Assembly: GCA_964036315.1 (NCBI GenBank)
Contig: OZ038479.1
Coordinates: 55,827,246-55,891,245, forward strand
Direction: 5' to 3'
Source of the DNA: Acanthosepion esculentum
Taxonomy: Eukaryota > Mollusca > Cephalopoda > Sepiida > Sepiidae
DNA length: 64,000 nt
In this document: piece by piece, positions 11,323-21,905 of the stretch
Numbering within the stretch: position 1 is the first letter of the stretch
Layout of the letters: every line of letters begins with the position of its first letter
The notes under the pieces: generated by a model
Told to the model about the DNA's origin: nothing
The model's database searches: none
Seen by the model: the letters and a program-made list of their open reading frames with translations, nothing else
Position numbers and translations under genes: made by a program

Positions 11323-11969
11323 TTAAATGAGAAATTTGAAAAAAATTATGGAATTCACATAAACTTTATAAACCAGGTGTGTTTGCATGTACATTTTCAT
11401 CTGTGAATTCCTTGAAAACCATACAAATTCACAAGAACTCGGTGTCTCTTCGGTCTGCAACTGTACAAGTCTTTTCAAATTGAAAGTATTTGACAAGGGT
11501 GAATTACAGATTTTACAAGAATATTTTCTCTCCAGTATGTGTAAAAATGTGATTTTGCTAAATGCATTACTTTTGCAAACATTGGGGCACACACTTCACA
11601 AGAATATGGCTTCAGTCTAGCGTGTCTGCACATGTCTCAACAAGCATGACAATAGTGAAATTATGATTACATCTATCACAAGTATATGGTTTCTGCTCAG
11701 TGTGTGTTTGTATATGGTGCTCCAAAGATGAATATGCAGATCCATAAACTTCACAAGAACATGGTTTCTCCCCTCTGTGTGTTTGCATATAGTATATCAT
11801 ATATAGCCAGGAAATGCAGATACCAAAACTTGTCATTAAACTGGTTTCTCTTCAGTGTATATTAACAAATTTCCCAAGAACAGTGTTTTTCTCAAAAGAG
11901 GATTAGTAAATGATGCACTAAATTTGACATGTCTACAGATATCCACAAAATTAGGATGGATATTGTTTA
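11323..11969 (-). pseudogene. Degenerate zinc fingers downstream of ZNF-A stop
   Basis: After the ZNF-A stop codon the minus strand still encodes finger debris in shifting frames. Examples are GEKPCSCEVYGSAYSS followed by two His (about 11690-11780), QKPYTCDRCNHNF (about 11660-11700), and KPYSCEVCAPMF (about 11570-11605). Stops and frameshifts separate them. Most likely the former C-terminal fingers of a longer protein, now 3' UTR. Confidence 0.7.
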
Positions 11970-12662
11970 CTATCCAGAGTGTGTTCGCATATGGCGCACC
12001 AAATGGGACTTACGTGAAAATGCAGATCCACAAATTTCACAAGAATATGGTTTCTCACCTGTGTGTGATCGAATATGGCACACTAAATGTGACATCCATG
12101 AAAATGCAGATCCACATACTTCACAAGAATATGGTTTCTCCCCAGTGTGTGTTTGCATTTGGCACTCGGAATGTGACCGCCGTGAAACTCTAGATCGACG
12201 AACTTCAAAATACTGTGGTTTCTCTCTAGTGTGTGTTCGCATATGACGCTCCAAAGATGACTTCTGTGAAAATGCAGATTCACAAATGTCACAAGAATAT
12301 GGTTTCTCTCCTGTGTGTGTCCGCATATGGCGCAGTAAATGGGATTTCTGTGAAAATGCAGATGCACAAACTTCACAAGGATATGGTTTTTCTCCAGTGT
12401 GTGTTCGCACATGGTGTTGCAAAGGAGACTTCAGTGAAAATGAAGATCCACAAACTTCACAAGAATATGGTTTCTCTCCAGTGTGTGTTCGCTTGTGGCG
12501 CCCCAAAGATGACTTTTGTGAAAATGCAGTTCCACAAACTTCACAGGAATATGGTTTCTCTCCAGTATGTACTCGCATATGGATAACCACTTTTGATTTC
12601 TGGGAAAATGCAGCTCCACAGATATCACAAGAATATAGTTTCTGCCCACTGTGTTTTTCCAT
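11970..12662 (-). CDS. ZNF-A: C2H2 zinc-finger protein, 8 finger units
   Basis: 230 residues, ATG at 12660-12662, TAG at 11970-11972. A 9-residue lead (MEKHSGQKL) is followed by eight 28-residue units starting at residues 10, 38, 66, 94, 122, 150, 178 and 206. Units 1-5, 7 and 8 keep C-x2-C-x12-H-x3-H and most TGEKP linkers. Unit 6 (QYFEVRRSRVS) has lost both cysteines and its first histidine. Recognition residues (-1, 2, 3, 6) are QSKI, QSSR, LSPH, QSHR, QSSR, (degenerate), WSHC and RSHR. No KRAB, SCAN, BTB or ZAD domain is visible, so it is probably a nuclear DNA-binding protein with fingers only; its target is unknown. The start matches the homologous Met in ZNF-B and ZNF-C. The protein ends at HSG where TGEKP would follow, so it may be truncated. 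Upstream lie a conserved acceptor (12969-12970) and, 9.8 kb away, an exon-1 block. Confidence 0.85.
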   Translation of the reverse strand: MEKHSGQKLYSCDICGAAFSQKSKVVIHMRVHTGEKPYSCEVCGTAFSQKSSLGRHKRTHTGEKPYSCEVCGSSFSLKSPLQHHVRTHTGEKPYPCEVCASAFSQKSHLLRHMRTHTGEKPYSCDICESAFSQKSSLERHMRTHTREKPQYFEVRRSRVSRRSHSECQMQTHTGEKPYSCEVCGSAFSWMSHLVCHIRSHTGEKPYSCEICGSAFSRKSHLVRHMRTHSG

Positions 12663-12968
12663 TTCCAGTAAATCTCAATCATTAGAAAGATTTCCAAACT
12701 TCACAAGAATCTGGCTTTTCTCTAATTTTTACTGGCATGCAACATTGTGCTTTTTAAAGACAAAACAAACATTTCAATGTGCATGGTTTTAACAAATTAA
12801 TGTTCATTGTGATGCTTTTGAAAATACAGATACACAACTTTTACTTGAATATTGCAGTATATATTTCTCTGCTTTTGATAGAAAGCCAAGACTCTTGTTT
12901 TCTTTCATTGAAATTCACAATAATTGCAGTTTTTCATGCATATCATGGTTTTCTGTTCAGTCAAACAT
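12663..12968 (-). other. ZNF-A exon 2 leader (5' UTR)
   Basis: Lies between the conserved acceptor and the start codon. It contains a decayed half finger (DSCEVWKSF followed by stops, about 12690-12720) that aligns with the region above the ZNF-B start (FANLCNSLDLVYH). This suggests an older, longer N-terminus that has been lost. Treated as untranslated. Confidence 0.55.
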
Positions 12969-12985
12969 CTGTGAAGAAAAGGTAA
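12969..12985 (-). other. 3' splice site of ZNF-A intron 1
   Basis: Minus strand reads a pyrimidine-rich 'ccttttcttcacag' followed by 'atgtttgactgaacagaaaa'. The same tract-AG and first exon bases occur upstream of ZNF-B (AG 31085-31086) and ZNF-C (AG 56177-56178). Confidence 0.65.
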
Positions 12986-13334
12986 TACGACATATGTTAA
13001 CAGATACAGTGAATAATATATGAAATCAGTTTGTATTTTAACAGGTACAAGTAGCTATATATTAGTGCTAGTTTAGTCCAGTACAGAGACACAGCGATAA
13101 AGGGGCCAGGAAAAAAAAACATCAATAAGTTTATGTTAACTTCATTTTGTGCTAAAAAGAATAATACACAATATACAAGTACATAGTATTCTTCTGGAAA
13201 ATTTTCAAATATCTGAAATATTCTTTTTAAAACTATGAAATGGTCCCAAAAGGATTAAACATAAAAATTTTCTACTTGTAAACAAACCAATTTAAAAAAA
13301 CACACTACTACAATAGTAAAGAAATTATGATGTA
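12986..13334. other. ZNF-A intron 1, paralogous to 31100-31430
   Basis: Aligns piecewise with the ZNF-B flank ('gaataatatatgaa', 'cagtttgtatttt', 'ccagtacagag' against 'gcagtacagtg'). Part of the segmental duplication of the zinc-finger locus. Confidence 0.6.
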
Positions 13335-13724
13335 CACTACAGTTAAAAAATTTGAGGCCACCCTTGGTAATTTTTTAAAATTGTCCCCAAAAGTAGTTGT
13401 TTTGTACTTTAAATAAGAGAAATTTATTATACACGCTTAAAAAGTGTGACATATTTTCTTAAACATTTTATTAATGCCAAAAAGAAAAAAATGTATTTTA
13501 TGATTAAATTTTGCTCTTGTCAAAATATCCTCCTTTAGCCCTGATTACTGCAATACAAACTTTTCGCATTCATTGCAAAAGTTTCTCAAAGTATAAGTTT
13601 GATAATTGTTTCCGTTCTTTTTTCAATGAACGCTTTTTCATTTTTTTTTTTTTTTCAGTCTTCTGTCAAGTTCATCCCATGCCAATTCTGGGGGTGGCTT
13701 CAAACTTTTAAAATGTAGTGTCAG
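13335..13724 (-). mobile_element. Tc1-like DNA transposon remnant
   Basis: The left end (CACTACAG, then AATTTGAGGCCACCC) and the inverted right end agree at about 25 of 29 bases. Flanking TA dinucleotides are at 13333-13334 and 13725-13726. On the minus strand near 13505-13590 it encodes the C-terminal signature of a Tc1 transposase (CIAVIRAKGGYFDK). At about 390 bp most of the transposase is missing. The paralogous ZNF-B flank near 31435 has a single TA with no insert, supporting these boundaries. Confidence 0.75.
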
Positions 13725-13795
13725 TAAGGCCATTAAAAACAATAAAAAGAATATTCATTTAAGCATGAATGTTGAAATGAGGCAATAGTCTATAT

Positions 13796-14387
13796 CAGTG
13801 TTTCTCAACTTTTTTAAGCAACGGCAAACCTCAGAGTAAATGAAAATATCAAGGCACACATAGCAAAAAATTTTAAAGGGTATACATTTAAATATTATGA
13901 AATAAAACAATAGATTTTTTAAAAAAATACACATGCAAATATGAACTTACTTTATTTCAATGTTTCTATTCAACTATTTGTGCTGCTTATTTAAAGTGAA
14001 ACCTATGCCTGGTGTTTTTTCATGATTTCTTCAATGTTTGGCTGAATGTGCAATAAGCAGAGCCTCATTTCTTCATCAGTTGAGGGGAGTCTTTCTCATG
14101 TTTTTATTTTTTTATGTTATTTAGGGTTGAGAAGCATAATTCACATAAGTAGAAAATTGCAATAAAACTGATAAAACCTTTTTAGCTAATATGAGATATT
14201 GCCTTTGTATTGAAATACAAAACATAACAATGGTTACCATTAATTGTTTTATTTTGAGCCCTTGATCACCAGAAGTGGTTGCTAACTCTTGTTCTTCACA
14301 TAACTAAAATCCAATATTAGAAGGAACATTTATGAAGACATTTTGAATCAAATCATACATTCCTGTAACGGCGGTTGAGAATCACTG
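13796..14387 (+). mobile_element. Non-autonomous hAT-like element
   Basis: Begins CAGTGTTTCTCAACTTTTT and ends with the inverse GGTTGAGAATCACTG, the terminal pattern of many hAT elements. Flanked by an 8-bp target duplication with two transitions (GTCTATAT at 13788-13795, GTCTGTGT at 14388-14395). It is 592 bp with no transposase frame. ZNF-B has an uninterrupted site at about 31490-31500. Confidence 0.8.
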
Positions 14388-14395
14388 GTCTGTGT

Positions 14396-14550
14396 CATCA
14401 TATAAAGGACACTGAATTTAAAGCATTTTGATTAAGTGAATCTTTGTTTTACTTGAAAGAAGAGAGAATGAGGAATCAATTTAAAATATCAAGTTATAAT
14501 GTTCATTTTATAACAAGCTGGTAATTTAAATCTGGCAATTATTGCTTCAG
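14396..14550. other. Duplicated zinc-finger intron sequence
   Basis: Matches 31495-31665 ('gacactgaatttaaagca' against 'agcattgaatttgaagc', 'aatctggcaattatt'). Confidence 0.6.
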
Positions 14551-14800
14551 AGAGTTCAAATTCCAGTTGAATCCTTTACATTCACTTACATGCTAATACC
14601 CTTGGGAAAGGTATGAATCCTCTTCTTCTCTCTCCAGCTATGGGTAAATAGCAGGACAGAATGGGTTCTATAGCCTTGGATGGCAACTGGTCTACTGAAG
14701 AAAGAAATGGTAACCTACTCTGAGAACAAATCTGCCTCGTCAGTCATGTATCGAAAGATACATGATTGCTTAAGCATGTATCACGTATTGCACGTAACTG
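14551..14800 (+). repeat. SINE-A copy 3, head-truncated
   Basis: Starts near the box B equivalent ('gttcaaattcc') and continues through 'atagcaggacaga', 'gatggcaactgg' and 'agaaatgg' to 'cacgtaactg'. The paralogous ZNF-B intron (31650-31700) has no SINE here, so it inserted after duplication. Confidence 0.75.
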
Positions 14801-15951
14801 GCTGATGCACTTCAGCTGGACAACTGCATAAATATCATTTTTTTATAAAAAAAATCTCTGTGCCATGAATAAGAACTAAATTGATATAAAGCCATTTTGT
14901 ATCCATTCTATAGAGCTACAGATAGTTTTGAAAGTCACAGCACAAACAGTTGTTTATATGTAAATAGTTACAATATAAAGCACAAGGGAATATTTCAGGA
15001 AGGGAAAAGAAAGACAATCTTGGTTTTAAAGATCTATAAAAGTCAACAGAGTATTGGCAGTGTATAAAATTTTCACTGTTAATTTAAAATATGATAAAAA
15101 TTATGTTCAAAAAGTTTCAAAAGTTTTCATTCAAAATTTTCTAAGGAAAGACACTTCATGTGACTACCTCAGCAAATTAATTCACTTATAAAATCCTAAT
15201 CTCACTGAGTTTTATACATTTTAAAGATATGTCTCTGGAAAGATTGTGCTTAACGTTTATCTTACAAAATACTATAGGATTAACATGAAGAATGATTCGT
15301 ATTATATTAGGAAGAAATGTCAGCAAACAAAAACCTTTGTGTCTGAAAAAAAATGGTGTCAAAAGGAGTTTTTGACACAACACCATTTTTATTTTAACAA
15401 ACTTCACACTTCGGCAACATTTTAAAAAGTGTTTTTTTTTTTTAAATGTTTTAAAAAGTGATGATTAGATTTGTAATAAAATATAAACCTATGAAAGTGA
15501 ATTTGTACATTTTCTTTCTTCTTGAGAATTGACAAAAAACAATAAATAAATACTATTTATTTATTAGCTTGTTTATTTACACTATTATATTATTTACTGG
15601 AATGTTTGGCAAAAAATCAGCTAATTGTCAATTTATTGGAATTTTATAAAATGGTAAATAATAAGGATTTTCGTATAGTTGGTTCACATATTGTAATAAT
15701 TTAGTAAATATTTATAAATTTAGGAATGAAAAATTTTCATATTTATTTCTTTATAAATTGGTAAATGATAAATATTGCATTAGTTTTAATTGTATTAGTT
15801 TTTAGAATGTTGTAAATATAAAATTATTCTTTTGACACTGAGGTTTTTTGCAGGCATGAAGGTCTATGTTTGTTGAAATGTCTATATAAATGTTGTTCTC
15901 TTCTACAAACTTAATATTTTCAAAAATACAACTCATTTTAAAAGTATTGAA
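14801..15951. other. ZNF-A intron 1, partly paralogous to the ZNF-B intron
   Basis: The left part matches 31680-31900 ('ttcagctgga', 'tccattctatagagctac' against 'tccctccatagaaccaga'). It is AT-rich, with no gene signal. Confidence 0.5.
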
Positions 15952-16600
15952 AAAATTTAAATTAAATGATAAGTCATGTCAAGTGCAGCTGTTCAGATAT
16001 CAGGGCTAGATTTATGTTTGGATTGGAAGGCTGAAGACTAGCATCCTCATAATCTAGGAGAACCTCCAGTCAAGGTGGATAATATTTTGGATACTGTCAT
16101 AGGTCTTGAAAGGAGTCTTCCAAGTGGAATTGTCTACAGCCTTTCTTTATCTCAATCTTTAAAATGTTTCAAAATTTACATTCAATGATAAGTCATGTCA
16201 AGTGCAGCTGTTCAGATATCAAGGCTAGATTTGTGTTTTGGATTGGAAGGATCCTCATAATCTAGGAGAACCTCCAGTCAAGGTGGATAATATTTTGGAT
16301 ACTGTCATAGGTTTTGAGAGGAGTCTTCTAAGTGGAAATATTTAGAGCCTCTCTTTATCTCAATCTTAAAAATGTTTCAAAATTTACATGCAATGATAAG
16401 TTATATCAAGGAGTTGCTGTGCAGATATCAGTGCTGCATTTATGTTTTGGATTGGAAGGCTAAAGACTATGAGAAACTCCATCCAAGGTATCTAATATTT
16501 TTGACATTATTATCGATCTTGATAAGGAAGTGGAAGATGCCTCAAGCCTCTCTTTATCTAAATCCAGCAATGGACGTCTATTTTGCTTTGCACATTGAAA
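15952..16600 (+). repeat. Three-copy tandem array, about 213-bp unit
   Basis: Unit starts near 15952, 16165 and 16379 share 'aatgataagt', 'ttcagatatca' or 'tgcagatatca', 'ttggattggaagg' and 'gataatattttgg'. Copies 1 and 2 are close and copy 3 is more diverged. A related single fragment ('gtgtataatattttaaa') lies at about 53860. The open frame at 16372-16683 runs out of this array and is not credible as a gene. Confidence 0.75.
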
Positions 16601-17248
16601 AATATGTGCTAAGCAAAACAGACATGCAGAATTGGAATTCCAACCAAGTCTTCTTTGTTCACTATTCACTAACGCTCTTGTAAAAAAAGACCAGAATTCC
16701 TCTTTCACCAGGTAATCAAGTCAATCGGTATGTCCTCACCTGTGAACACTTACAAATCTTAAGCAACATTTCTTTTATAACACTTACAAATTTAACTTGA
16801 AGATCTTCCTTTGTTTTTATTTTTGTTGGTAAAAAAGAGTTGATAATAAACACAAGTGCAAGTGATAGTGAGATGATCTGGGTAGCGATGATAAATAATA
16901 TCAATAATTGATCACATGCCATGCACAGGAATGCTTTGACCTTGTATCTTTATGGGTTACTGCCCAGTCAAATTTTGATTTTTTTCTATACTATTAATAA
17001 AAAAATGTTACTGTGAAAATATTTGTGCTTTTGTTTAGATTTGCAGTACTAAGAGAAACAATTATCTTCGATTACATTAAAATTTAACACGTGTGATAAA
17101 TATATTAACAATAAAAAGCGACCCTTTGAAATCTTAACTTTTGTATTTTAAAGAGTGATATCTCTATGGACTTACTGCAAAAGCATAAAAATTATTTTAA
17201 ATAATTTAAATGCCTTCTTTAAAATTAAATTTTGGTTTGATTTGACAG
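16601..17248. other. ZNF-A intron 1, paralogous to 32290-32650
   Basis: 'catgccatgcacaggaatg' matches 'aatgccatgcacaagagtg' near 32318. Later, 'tgtgaaaatat', 'tttgtttag' and 'attaaaatttaac' match in order. Intronic, non-coding. Confidence 0.6.
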
Positions 17249-17254
17249 TAATAG

Positions 17255-17566
17255 GCTAGTGTCAAGATCACATCAATTTACAGTTGAGCTGGCTAGATGT
17301 AACCATAAATTCTATGATTACAGTTTCTTTTCTTGCACTTCTTGTTTGTGTAACTTCCTTCTGGCTCCATGCTTTCCTGCCAACTTTGATCTTCAAAAAT
17401 TTAAATGAAATGCCAATCGCTATCTCCTGTCTGCCTGATGACTCTTTTCTTTTCCCAATCATTAGTAATGTTTCTGTTCTTAATTCTTCCACACCCAGTA
17501 ACCCTTTGTGTCTTAGTGGCTTTTCTGCCTTTCATGGGGTGAAACAGATTTAAAAAAAAAAAAAAA
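17255..17566 (+). mobile_element. LINE 3'-end insertion with poly(A) and target duplication
   Basis: Encodes the last part of a jockey-like LINE ORF2 (APCFPANFDLQKFK in one frame, about 17365-17405) and its 3' UTR, then ends in A14. Flanked by direct TAATAG repeats (17249-17254 and 17567-17572). The ZNF-B intron has 'acagctaataacctt' at this point with no insert. A 5'-truncated retroposition in the paralog. Confidence 0.8.
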
Positions 17567-17588
17567 TAATAGCCTAAAGTTAATCTGT

Positions 17589-17619
<31 letters not shown>

Positions 17620-17940
17620 TAATTTTAAATCATTAAATAAAGATTTTGAATATTTTTGAAGTGTAAACAAACTAATTTCCCCCAGGTAGATTTCCTAATT
17701 TGATGGATGCTGACAAAATTTTACAAAAATCTTAAAAATTCAAAATCTGTTCCAGATATTTATTGAAAAATAAAAATTTATTTGCAGATTAATAATGATT
17801 ATTGGTGATTAATAATGGTTAATTTGAGGAGTATAATGATTTTGTAAAAATAGAATGAAAAGTACATTCTACAACAGCAGGGTATTCTTGGTTTGTTAAA
17901 TTAAATCAAATATAGAATTCTGGACATACAATGATGAAGA
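17567..17940. other. End of the duplicated intron segment
   Basis: 'cctaaagttaatctgt', 'tcctaatttgatgga' and 'aaatcaaatatagaatt' match 32655-32970 in order. A 19-base A run is at about 17589-17610. Paralogy fades near 17940. Confidence 0.55.
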
Positions 17941-17997
17941 AACTTATTTCCTAATTGCTTCATTAGAATTTGGGCTCAGGTATAGTACACACCAACC

Positions 17998-18422
17998 CTG
18001 GTGGGTTCAGAGGCAGACAGAATTTTCAAGACATTTAAACTGACTCAACAAGAAAGAAAGGACTATGCAACAGTGTTACAACAGTTTGATGAACATTTTA
18101 TACCCAAGTGTAACATTATTCAGGTTTGTGAACATTTTCATAAGAGGGACCAAAGAGGGGGAAAAAAACGTAGAAGATTAGGTCAAAGCTCTCTATGAAT
18201 TGCTGGAGGATTAAGATTTTCTCAATGAAGACAAATGCACAATGGAGAGATTAGTGATAGGCATTAAAGATTAAGAACTCTCTGAAAAGCTCCAGTTCCA
18301 ATCTAATCTCACACTTAAGACAGCTATTGCTATAGCTCAACAGCACAAAGTGAAGTCACAGCTTGAACAGAAGAGGGATGCAGGCCATCGCAGTGTTGAG
18401 AGGGTACACCAAGGCCAGAATA
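17998..18422 (+). pseudogene. gag: Ty3/gypsy retrotransposon gag fragment
   Basis: The frame from 18001 encodes a gag-like helix-rich segment (FKLTQQERKDYATVLQQFDE, about 18028-18090), resembling capsid regions of metazoan Ty3/gypsy elements. It runs into a frameshift near 18165, after which the family sequence continues in other frames to about 18420 (ELSEKL and QSNLTLKTAIAIAQQH are readable with shifts). No LTR, protease or pol follows, so it is a dead fragment. It sits in ZNF-A intron 1. Confidence 0.7.
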
Positions 18423-18720
18423 CAGGTTGAGAATCCTTTAACCGAAATTCTTGGGAACAGAAGTGTTTCAGTTTTCAGATTTTTTTTTTATTTTTGAATA
18501 GACGCTACTTAATTTGTATGTAGTATCTATAAAATGATCAAGATCATCGTTTTCTGCTCTGTGCAGTATTTTTCTATTTTTCATTAATTTCTGTTCATCA
18601 CAATTTCTCCTCCTGTTTCCTCAGGTCATATATGGTGGTTGTTCCAATGCCAAACTCCTCAGTCAAACACTTAACACTTACACCCTGTCTAGTTTTTTCA
18701 ACAGGTGTCTGCAATAGGAA
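18423..18720 (-). mobile_element. Tigger/pogo-like DNA transposon remnant
   Basis: The left terminus after a TA reads CAGGTTGAGAATCC, then CCGAAATTCTTGGGA and AGAAGTGTTTCAG, the terminal style of Tigger elements. The minus strand at about 18610-18690 encodes a CENP-B-type helix-turn-helix signature (GVSVKCLTEEFGIGTTTIYD). The rest of the transposase and the other end are missing. Confidence 0.7.
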
Positions 18721-19050
18721 TTGGCTAGTTGCCCTAGTAGACAGGCATACTTGGATATGAGCAGCCAGCCATTACTTATTATTACTGTGTTGCAGATATG
18801 TTAATGCCCATAATGGCAAAATGCAACTGGAAATATTCCTTTATTGAATAGCACCCCCATTAGTATTTATTACATTCAGTTAAATTATGTTGTTGTATTT
18901 GACTAAGAGGGAAAAGTGCCATATTAGTTCTTTGCTGCACTGATCCAGAGAGGAGGCAAGACTCATGTTTGTCAGTGAGAATGGACATGTGTGGTTCATC
19001 CTGTCCCCAACAAATCCAGTCAGCCATAAAAAAAGACCGTTTCCTTTGAT
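18721..19050. other. Intron sequence, nothing recognised
   Basis: Mixed composition with no motif beyond short chance frames. Confidence 0.4.
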
Positions 19051-19059
19051 AAGCCACAA

Positions 19060-19368
19060 GTGCAGTGGAGTAATGGATAGTGGCTCGGATTGAGAAATGG
19101 GAAAGCCAAGTTCGAATTCCAATCAAATCCATTACATTCACTTGCATGCTAATACCCTTGGAAAAGATATGAATCCTCATCTTCTCCCCCCCCCCCCAAG
19201 CTATGGGTAAATAGCAGGACAGACCAGGTTCTATAACCTTGGATGGCAACTGGTCTACCGCAGAAAGAAATGGCAACATACTGCAGGAAAATAATCTGGC
19301 TTGTCAGTCATGTATCGAAAGATACATGATTGTCTAAGCGTATATCACACATGGCACATAACTGACTG
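19060..19368 (+). repeat. SINE-A copy 4, full length with target duplication
   Basis: The tRNA-like head ('gcagtggagtaatgg', 'gttcgaattcc') leads into the standard SINE-A middle and the tail 'catggcacataactgactg'. An exact 9-bp duplication AAGCCACAA lies at 19051-19059 and 19369-19377. Best delimiter of SINE-A: about 309 bp. A C run sits at about 19188-19197. Confidence 0.85.
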
Positions 19369-19507
19369 AAGCCACAAATAAATTCTGCTATCAGAGACTT
19401 CCTAAAGTATTTTTTCAAAATATCACAGGGATGAAATAAGGGCCATCCAAATGAATAAAAAGTTTTATCTTTAAAAACAATTTCCAATTTACTTTCTAAC
19501 AAAATTG

Positions 19508-19815
19508 ATAAAGGTGTTGGTTAGATCCAGTGACAAGATCCAAAGAGTTGTGAGTTCAATACCTGGTAAAGGCAGAACTTGGAGAAGGAAATTAACTGGA
19601 GATAACTGATAACAGACATCCATTAGACATGGCACGTGGAACTAGAACAGTCTACCCCAGCAAGCAAAATAAAGGGTTCAGTTTGACATTCCAACCACCT
19701 GAAGAAGGTGGGAGTGTACATCAGCTGAAACATGATAAATATGGCAACAAAGATGACAATAGTCCGAATAATGTAAATAGTGTACATAATACCTCATCTC
19801 AGAAATAGAGACAGA
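19508..19815 (+). repeat. SINE-B copy, near full length
   Basis: Head with 'gtgagttcaatacctgg', then 'atggcacgtggaactaga', the core 'cctgaagaaggtgg', and a long-type tail 'gtacataatacctcatct'. About 130 bp after SINE-A copy 4. Confidence 0.75.
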
Positions 19816-19865
19816 TACAAAATTGATTTTGTAATCATTTTCCTAATATCTGACAATATAGAAAT

Positions 19866-21905
19866 GGCTCACTCAGTTCATTTAATCATTGTAATGCTAC
19901 TGATGTTGCTGGTATTCAGACCTTCAATTTTTCCATTGTTCAGTCTTTCAGTCAAATAGTAGATTCCCCTACTTGTTTCCCTAATAAATCTGATCAACAA
20001 GCTTTTTTACCCGATTCCTCCTAGCTCTTGTAGAGTATCACAACTGCACTAGTATCTGTTGACATTCCTTTTGGGTTGTCTCTTAGACAGGACCTCCTAT
20101 TCACATGACTTTTTTCTGTTACCAGTATACTGATTAGGATTCATTTTGTGACTTTCTTTGAGACACTTTTTGGATTGATATTCTTAACATTCCTACTGAG
20201 AATTGCACCACTGAGGCTTCTTCTTGGATTAAAGCTGGTATTGATATTTTTTATCAACTCAAAAATACCAGCTGAAAGTACAATCTTATCCTCGGTTCGC
20301 ACCTGCATGTTCAGCTGCTTCAGCTCACCACAATCACTTTTTTCTGGCTGTACCAGCTTCATTCTTTGTGTCTACTCATAATAATTGTAAATGTGTTCTC
20401 GCAGAAGCCAAGTCTTTGTTTGCTGATAGAATGAAGCACTATATAGCCTCTAACAACTTTGGTTCTTGTGACTACTGGCAGCTGTGTGTGTTAAACAAGT
20501 GTAAGTCTTCTGTCCCTCCTCTTTTCACTCAATTTGAAGTGTTAACATCTGCTGGTAAATCAGAATGCTTTGCTTGTAAAGTTTCTTCACTTTGTCTGAC
20601 GTTCCACTGAGAAATGAGTCTTTATTGTGTGATATGCATATAACTCCAGCCAAGGTTTCTTTGATCATCTCTAAACTGGATCCCCACAAAACATGTGGAC
20701 TTGCTGGTATTCTTACAATAGTCCTTAAGAAATGTGCTCATGAACTGGCTCCTGTTCTCTCCAATAAATGGCTATTTCTTGCTTTCCAGCTTGTTGGAAC
20801 TCCTCTTCTGTAGTTCCAGGATTTTAGGACTCAGGAAAACCTTCTGATCCTTCCTTTTATCAACCTATTAGCTTTCTATCTTTTCTTGTCAGAGTACAAA
20901 AGGCTGTAATTAAATTGGTTAAGCATCTCACATCACAAAGTCTTCTTTCAGATAAACATTATGGCTTTCACTTCTCTAGGTCAACTGCTGATGTATTAAT
21001 GATTATTACTGAAAGAGTCTATGAAGCTTTAGATAAGAATAGTGAAGTTTGAGCTGTTGCTTTGGATATCTCAAAGGCATTTTTACAGGGTTTGGCATAC
21101 TGCTGTTCTTTATAAGTTGAAAGGTTATGGTATTTCTGGATGAATTTTCAGCAATGACCTTTCATATGTCATCAGTTCCCAAATTAGTATCTATGATGAT
21201 GAAACAACTATTTACTTATGCCTTAATGATTTAATCATTTCAATAAGGTCAAATTGGCAGCTGATCTAAAAAAATAACCTACTATCTGTTATTAACTGGG
21301 GCAAGGAATGTCTTGTTAATTTTGCAGCCTCCAAAACAAAACTGCTCTCTTTTAATCATCTAAGAGAACCATTCTGGCTCTCCATCAGCATGGCTCATGC
21401 TAACCTCCAGAAGAGTGCCTCATTGTGCATTCTCAGGTAACACTTTATGCTGACATAAAATAGAGAAATTATATTGAATCACTTGCTATATCTGCTGCTA
21501 GGAAAGCTGGTTCAATGTGGTATACTAGACAATTTTTTTGTTGCCAGAATCTATCTAATACATTTATCAGTCTACCATTCGTCCATGTGCTGAATATTGC
21601 TGCCACATCTGGTCTACTGCTTCTGCTACGTATTTAAATTGGTCATAACCTGGTATCTCAGTTTCAGTCACATTCGCATGAATCTAACACAGCTTCCTTC
21701 TGCCTTTTCTATAAATATTTTCATGATAATTGTTCTGATGAAATTTCCTCAATGGTACTTCATGAATTTTAAGTGCAGTACTAGATATTTTCTTTTTGCC
21801 TCACACTCAGTAAGCCTCTTGCATCTTTATTGCCTTTCTTGGGATGAAATGATTAACAAAAGACAGGATAGTTTTTCAGTCAGCTGGCCGCTATATAATT
21901 CAACA
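19866..21905 (+). pseudogene. Jockey-like non-LTR retrotransposon, degenerate ORF2
   Basis: Multi-frame remnant in element order. First comes the end of the endonuclease region (ATDVAGIQTFNFS, about 19895), then a linker (ILNIPTENCTTEASSW, about 20180-20230; AEAKSLFADRMKHYIASNNF, about 20400-20462). The reverse transcriptase follows: ISKLDPHKTCG near 20667, LDISKAF near 21063, VWHTAVLYKLKGYGISG near 21093, a corrupted catalytic site IYDDETT near 21190, and NWGKECLVNF near 21295. Numerous stops and frameshifts. It ends near WPLYNS, short of the usual C-terminus seen at 17255-17566. Intronic to ZNF-A. Confidence 0.8.

Noticed and set aside
12083..12697. Other minus-strand frames overlapping ZNF-A and ZNF-B (for example 12083-12412, 12431-12697, 30490-30804)
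   Set aside because: Shifted frames of the same finger repeat, lacking Cys/His pattern.
12286..12792. Long plus-strand open frames opposite ZNF-A (also 11855-12586, 30496-30879 and 55247-55669)
   Set aside because: These are antisense images of the repeated finger codons. The 84-bp periodic array keeps the opposite frames open too, and their peptides are just the complement of TGEKPYSC repeats.
16372..16683. 103-codon frame
   Set aside because: Falls in the third 213-bp tandem unit; the frame is not preserved in units 1 and 2.
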